From NCBI GenBank assembly GCA_937127435.1, contig CAKZLZ010000069.1, forward strand, positions 1 to 32,643: DNA of 32,643 nt. The letters run 5' to 3'. Every line of letters begins with the position of its first letter. Position 1 is the stretch's first letter. The translations under genes and the position numbers were made by a program. This stretch comes from an uncultured Verrucomicrobiota bacterium. GTDB lineage: Bacteria > Verrucomicrobiota > Kiritimatiellia > SS1-B-03-39 > UBA6053. The notes beneath the pieces were generated by a model, which was given only the letters and a program-made list of their open reading frames with translations, was not told the DNA's origin and did not search any database. Of this stretch, positions 32,534 to 32,643 are shown one piece after another.

Positions 32534-32643
32534 AAACAGCGCGCTCCGCAAATTTCACCGGCAGCTTAGAGCGGTTTCTATTATATTTGACGGTGATTTG
32601 TCATTTAACGGACGGTTTTTAGTGCTGAAAGCACGCATCTCCA
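32534..32643. other. Window end, non-coding as far as seen
   Basis: The last 110 bases after the regulator stop hold no coding frame I can support. A small GTGCT-GAA-AGCAC hairpin lies at 32,622-32,634. It may be the leader of a gene beyond the window. Confidence 0.4.

Overview
The window looks like chromosomal DNA of a Verrucomicrobiota-type (PVC superphylum) bacterium, possibly of the Opitutae/Puniceicoccales kind. This rests on the pilin family (CxNxLR... MPxCPxGG... GH), the abundance of carbohydrate-active and exported proteins, a GntR/LacI-type hybrid regulator, an OprB-type porin, and the scarcity of strong Shine-Dalgarno sites. The taxonomic call is inference; there is no rRNA or other marker here. 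I see no tRNA, rRNA, CRISPR array, insertion sequence or phage genes.

Layout. 1-3,370 (minus): a YhcC-type radical SAM protein, a UDP-glucuronate decarboxylase, and an exported protein with two DUF1566 domains and two EF-hands. 3,474-9,196: a DUF5060/DUF4038 glycosidase-like protein, a purple-acid-phosphatase-like phosphoesterase, an exported protein with a complete DnaJ-type zinc finger but no J domain, and a FAD-dependent oxidoreductase. 9,285-9,859: a small MazEF-like toxin-antitoxin pair. 9,929-12,751: a large FAD/Fe-S D-2-hydroxyacid (D-lactate type) dehydrogenase. 12,752-13,024: a non-coding block with a perfect 20-bp inverted repeat. 13,025-16,479: a small exported protein, a PIG-L deacetylase, a PilC/GspF-type membrane protein and a type IV pilin-like gene with a near-consensus sigma-54 promoter and a strong intrinsic terminator. 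16,560-16,923: a second large inverted-repeat element. 16,924-23,379: O-antigen ligase with a long C-terminal tail, a small membrane protein, a lipid A-type acyltransferase, an unknown anchored protein and a GH5 glycosidase.

23,439-32,533 is the most coherent unit. Seven minus-strand genes run from a PfkB kinase through an RbsB/RbsA/RbsC-type sugar ABC transporter, a cytidylate-kinase-like protein and a mannitol dehydrogenase-family polyol/sugar-acid dehydrogenase to an OprB-type outer-membrane porin. They are closely spaced and read as one catabolic operon: porin across the outer membrane, binding protein and ABC transporter across the inner membrane, oxidation by the dehydrogenase, phosphorylation by the kinase. 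A divergent GntR-HTH/LacI-sensor repressor lies upstream. The 133-bp gap contains a large dyad of two 20-bp sites, one of which overlaps the predicted -35 of the operon. A long stem-loop sits between the binding-protein and ATPase genes.

Three copies of a short dispersed element (CCCTGGCCGT, then a hairpin whose stem differs in sequence but stays paired, then a GGCAGGC-like box) lie downstream of genes at 25-66, 12,957-12,989 and 16,636-16,669. This family, the two large inverted repeats, and the sugar operon with its embedded kinase-like gene are the observations most worth following up.
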